From contig JAAAUF010000692.1 in NCBI GenBank assembly GCA_015499985.1, forward strand, positions 1-22,327: a stretch of DNA of 22,327 nucleotides, read 5' to 3'. The notes under the pieces were generated by a model that worked only from the letters and a program-made list of their open reading frames with translations, was not told the origin of the DNA and ran no database searches. The position numbers were made by a program, and so were the translations under genes. Position 1 is the stretch's first letter; every line of letters starts with the position of its first letter. This DNA comes from Haplosporangium gracile (lineage: Eukaryota > Mortierellomycota > Mortierellomycetes > Mortierellales > Mortierellaceae). This document shows, one piece after another, positions 19,825 through 22,327 of the stretch.

Positions 19825-20025
19825 GCCTTTGTGCGTGCACATAATTGTGCCATCCAAGGGAAGATGGGACGACTCAATGGACTACTCGACAGCGTGGTTC
19901 GTGATCTCGACAGCGTGCTACTGGAAGTCAAGGCAAACCTACCATTACTCAAGGATGAGACTGAAAAGAAAAACGCGGAAGTGGCGTCTGAGGCACGGAG
20001 GATGAAGTTCAAGACTGCGATCTGA
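19825..20025 (+). other. in-frame helical segment after the monooxygenase TAG
   Basis: The same frame continues for 66 codons beyond the TAG to TGA at 20023-20025. The translation has regularly spaced leucines and many charged residues (MGRLNGLLDSVVRDLDSVLL, then KDETEKKNAEVASEARRMK), as in a coiled coil. It does not resemble a flavin monooxygenase. The helical character appears to begin before the stop, at DSILKWLDGL, so the join between the two unrelated parts is probably near 19791-19797. It may be a fragment of another gene. Confidence 0.4.
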
Positions 20026-20418
20026 GAAATAGACTGGTCATCTTGGCAGATAATGAATATACCCATCGCTAATAGAGCGCTGTCTTTTTATTGCGGGAGA
20101 GGAGCGGAAGAGTCCTCACACGCAACGTAAAGTTTGAATCTCGTAGACGATAACAAGAAGCGACCTGTTTGCATTGCTTTAGGTATAGCTTTTCGCCTTT
20201 CTCTCTCCCTCTCTCCCTCTCTCCCTCTTTCCCCTCAAAACTGTAAACAGCTGACGGCGTCGAGTTAGCTGTTGCGAAGAGGCCATTGATATGCGCAGCG
20301 AGGATCAGGAGTGACTTCATCTGTCTACAAAGGGCACTGTCCCTCGACTTTTATCCTTTTTTGTTTTCCAACTGTTGTTTGTTCCCACACTTCATACTTG
20401 TCTCTTTCTTCACTCACA
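20026..20418 (+). promoter_or_regulatory. promoter and leader of the PhzF-family gene
   Basis: A CT-rich repeat (three CTCTCCCT units, 20203-20226) and a pyrimidine-rich leader precede the ATG at 20419. A short coding-like stretch at about 20251-20340 (ADGVELAVAKRPLICAARIR) follows an acceptor-like AAACAG, but it has no start and cannot be assigned to a gene. Confidence 0.4.
20203..20226 (+). repeat. CTCTCCCT tandem repeat
   Basis: Three perfect 8-base units in a wider CT-rich tract about 200 bases upstream of the PhzF-family start codon. Confidence 0.8.
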
Positions 20419-21466
20419 ATGGCAGCCTCAACAACATCAACATACCCATTCTACCAGATCGATGTCTTCACCGACAAGGGATTCCTCGGCAACCCTCTCG
20501 CCGTTATCGTCGCACTCGACCCTTCCTTGCCCACCCCCACCGACGACCAAATGAGCAGAGTCGCCAACTGGACCAACCTCTCCGAGACCACATTTCTCCT
20601 CCCCCCTTCCGACCCCACCAAAGCCGATTACAAAGTCCGGATCTTTACACCGAATGTCGAGCTCCCCTTTGCTGGCCACCCGACCATCGGCACGTGCCGT
20701 GCTTTTTTGGAGCACACTCGGTCGAAAAAGAAACACGTCGTTCAGGAGTGCGAGGTTGGACTGGTGGAACTACAGGTCGCCGATGATGGGTCGATCGCAT
20801 TTACTGCACCTCCGCTGTGCAAGACAGGACCCGTGAAGGAGGAGACTGTGAGGGTTGTGTGTGAGTCGATGGGGATTGCGAGGGATGATGTCCTGGACAC
20901 CCAGTGGGTGGTCAATGGGCCATACTGGTTTGCATTGCTGTTAAAGGACGTCGAGACGGTGTTGAAGGCGAGCAGGATTCCCACGCCGGCCTCGAAGCAG
21001 TTTGAGTTTGGGATCGTGGGAAAGTATCCTACTGCTGAGGGACAGGACAAGGGGGATGGTAGTAGTCCTTTCTTTGAGATCCGGGCCTTCCCTCATCTGG
21101 ATCTGATCGACGAGGATCCCGTGTGCGGTTCTTTCAAGTAAGAAACATTGCGCGTTGTGTTTGCTCAAGGCTCTATTTTTCGTCTTTGACCTTTTTGTTT
21201 TGATGGAGTGCTGATGGAGCCCAGCGAGCTGACTTTCTATCTTCTCTGCTCACTTACACACAATTAGTGCTGGTGTTGCTCAATGGCTGATTGGAAACGG
21301 TGTGGCACCTGCGAGCTATGTGGCCTCACAAGGACTGGCGATGGGCAGACGAGGCCGTATTGTTGTGCACCGCGATGATTCGGACCTGTCTCTGGAGGCG
21401 TCCAAGCGTGCTGTTTGGGTGGGCGGCCAGACTGTCATTTGTATCCAAGGCGCCATCCAAGTCTAA
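20419..21466 (+). CDS. PhzF-family isomerase-like protein
   Basis: Two exons, 20419-21137 and 21268-21466, give 305 residues, close to the family norm of 260-310. The 130-nt intron has GTAAGA, CTGAC at 21229-21233 and TTAG, and the join restores DPVCGSF^NAGVAQWL. Family hallmarks are present: QIDVFTDKGFLGNPLAV (13-29), NLSETTFLL with the catalytic-type Glu at 56, FTPNVELPFAGHPTIGT (76-92), and DPVCGSFNAG (233-242), the equivalent of the DPVTGSA motif. Bacterial PhzF isomerises dihydro-3-hydroxyanthranilate in phenazine synthesis. Fungal relatives such as yeast Yhi9 have no known substrate, and no phenazine genes lie nearby, so the reaction here is unknown. A soluble cytosolic enzyme is expected, since no signal or membrane segment is seen. 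The ATG fits the family N-terminus. Confidence 0.92.
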
Positions 21467-22070
21467 GGCGTGGGGGATCGACTTGATGTATCTCCCTTCG
21501 TCTCGACTTTGCTTATACAACCATCGCAACGGATCATAAACACCGGGATATCTTTTTTTCTTGCCTCATTTCATTCCCTCCCACCTTTTCACTCACCAGC
21601 CCTGATTTCATCTCCCATACATTGTTTTTACCTTCTCTCTTTATAACTCGGCCTCTTCACACACAACAGCCGAGGCGAGTACCAACAGTCAATCTGAACA
21701 ACAGGGACATCACCAACACCCTTCGCATTGCTAAAACGCAGAGAGAGGCATATGGTTTGTGGCTCAGGTGGTTCAAGTGAGTTGTCTGCTGAGTTAATTC
21801 CAGATTACCTCAAACATCGAATAAATGATACTCAAGCATAGTTCAAGAGAACCATAAGGTGCTTGCAATTATCCATTATTCTTCCTTGCCAAGGCTCTAT
21901 CTTTTTTAAGAAATTTATTGCGTCGTGGGTGTGCGTGCAGTAAACTAATGCTCCCTTTCACCAGACGGTCCTCACCGTTCAAAAGGATGTAAAAATAAAT
22001 GTCAAATGAGCATAAAAATTGGAAAAAAACAAGTGCACCAAAAACTGAAGGATGAAACATGATAAATAAA
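21467..22070. other. convergent 3' intergenic region
   Basis: This separates the PhzF-family gene from the minus-strand gene at the right edge. TTTATT at 21914-21919 reads AATAAA on the minus strand, about 150 bases past the stop of that gene. AATAAA at 21820-21825 on the plus strand is a possible but distant signal for the PhzF gene. A CT-rich stretch with TTTATAA near 21640 looks promoter-like but leads to no convincing open frame. Confidence 0.45.
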
Positions 22071-22327
22071 TTACAAAGAGGAGTAAAATACAAGAAAGTT
22101 AGGTACTGGTTGTGGTCGGCGAGGGGGGAGGGGTGGCGATGGTGCTTGTTTCTCGTTCTGGCGTTTTTTCTCCGCCAGCTGGGCACGAGCCTGGGTGATG
22201 GCCAGATCCACAGCAGCCAGGACGATCCGAGATTCGAAGGCCTGGCCTTCGAGAACGAAAGCAAAGTGGTCTCTCCGAACGGTTGCTAGGATGGCTCCGA
22301 GTAGAAGGAAGAGGGGGAAACCGTCGT
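22071..22327 (-). CDS. C-terminal part of a probable membrane protein (partial)
   Basis: The minus-strand frame is open from the right edge to TAA (22073-22071), giving the last 84 residues of a gene that continues outside the window. It begins with a hydrophobic stretch, PLFLLLGAILATV, that looks like the end of a transmembrane helix. Next comes HFAFVLEGQAFESRIVLAAV and a charged Ala-rich helix (DLAITQARAQLAEKKRQNEK). A Pro-rich tail (APSPPLPPRRPQPVP) ends the protein. Coding-like codon use, the coherent helix and an AATAAA about 150 bases downstream support it. The family is not recognised from this part, and an intron inside the segment cannot be excluded. Confidence 0.6.
   Translation of the reverse strand, partial: DGFPLFLLLGAILATVRRDHFAFVLEGQAFESRIVLAAVDLAITQARAQLAEKKRQNEKQAPSPPLPPRRPQPVPNFLVFYSSL

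Noticed and set aside
21655..21735. Exon-like stretch after the PhzF gene with an acceptor-like ACACAACAG
   Set aside because: The open frame is only about 20 codons, with no start and no partner exon; the PhzF protein is already full length.
1..22327. CRISPR arrays, prokaryotic operons, insertion sequences with clear terminal repeats
   Set aside because: No spaced direct repeats, transposase or terminal repeats were seen; the gene structures are eukaryotic.

Overview
The window reads as a nuclear chromosomal segment of a filamentous fungus. The genes are spliced with GT..AG introns and CTAAC/CTGAC-like branch points, promoters and 5' leaders are pyrimidine-rich, and AATAAA-type poly(A) signals are present. 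The gene set (eS12 ribosomal protein, Sec14-like CRAL-TRIO proteins, an Ssh4/Ear1-type SPRY adaptor, FAD monooxygenase, PhzF-family protein), C-ending codons in the strongest genes and intron style suggest an early-diverging filamentous fungus, possibly Mortierella-like. That lineage call is inference.

Layout. The left edge cuts a tRNA-like 3' half, followed by about 2.5 kb without a recognisable gene. Next come two tandem, same-strand CRAL-TRIO (Sec14/Csr1-like) genes, 2543-4059 and 4583-6806. They are clear paralogues sharing one intron, but the downstream copy has two more. A convergent minus-strand gene (11449 to 7721) encodes a single-pass SPRY protein with two PPxY motifs, resembling the Ssh4/Ear1 adaptors of the Rsp5 ubiquitin ligase; its first intron is about 1.4 kb. 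A 2 kb gene-free divergent region separates it from the gene for 40S ribosomal protein eS12 (13479-14057).

The stretch 14778-18546 is the odd part of the window. A 465-residue protein of unknown family ends at a TAG, but the same frame then stays open for 141 more codons and ends in a TAA that overlaps AATAAA. Behind it lies about 1.9 kb of coding-like sequence broken by several frame changes and stops, with a repeated RRxSAR-type motif near its end. At 19147-19824 is the N-terminal part of a FAD-dependent monooxygenase, also ended by a TAG and running in frame into an unrelated, probably helical segment. A complete PhzF-family gene (20419-21466) and the 3' end of a minus-strand gene for a probable membrane protein (22071-22327) close the window.

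I see no gene cluster with an obvious joint function. The CRAL-TRIO pair (lipid transfer) and the SPRY adaptor (membrane protein sorting) both relate to membrane biology, but nothing shows they act together. All exon models come from reading frames, splice signals and remembered family conservation; no searches were run.
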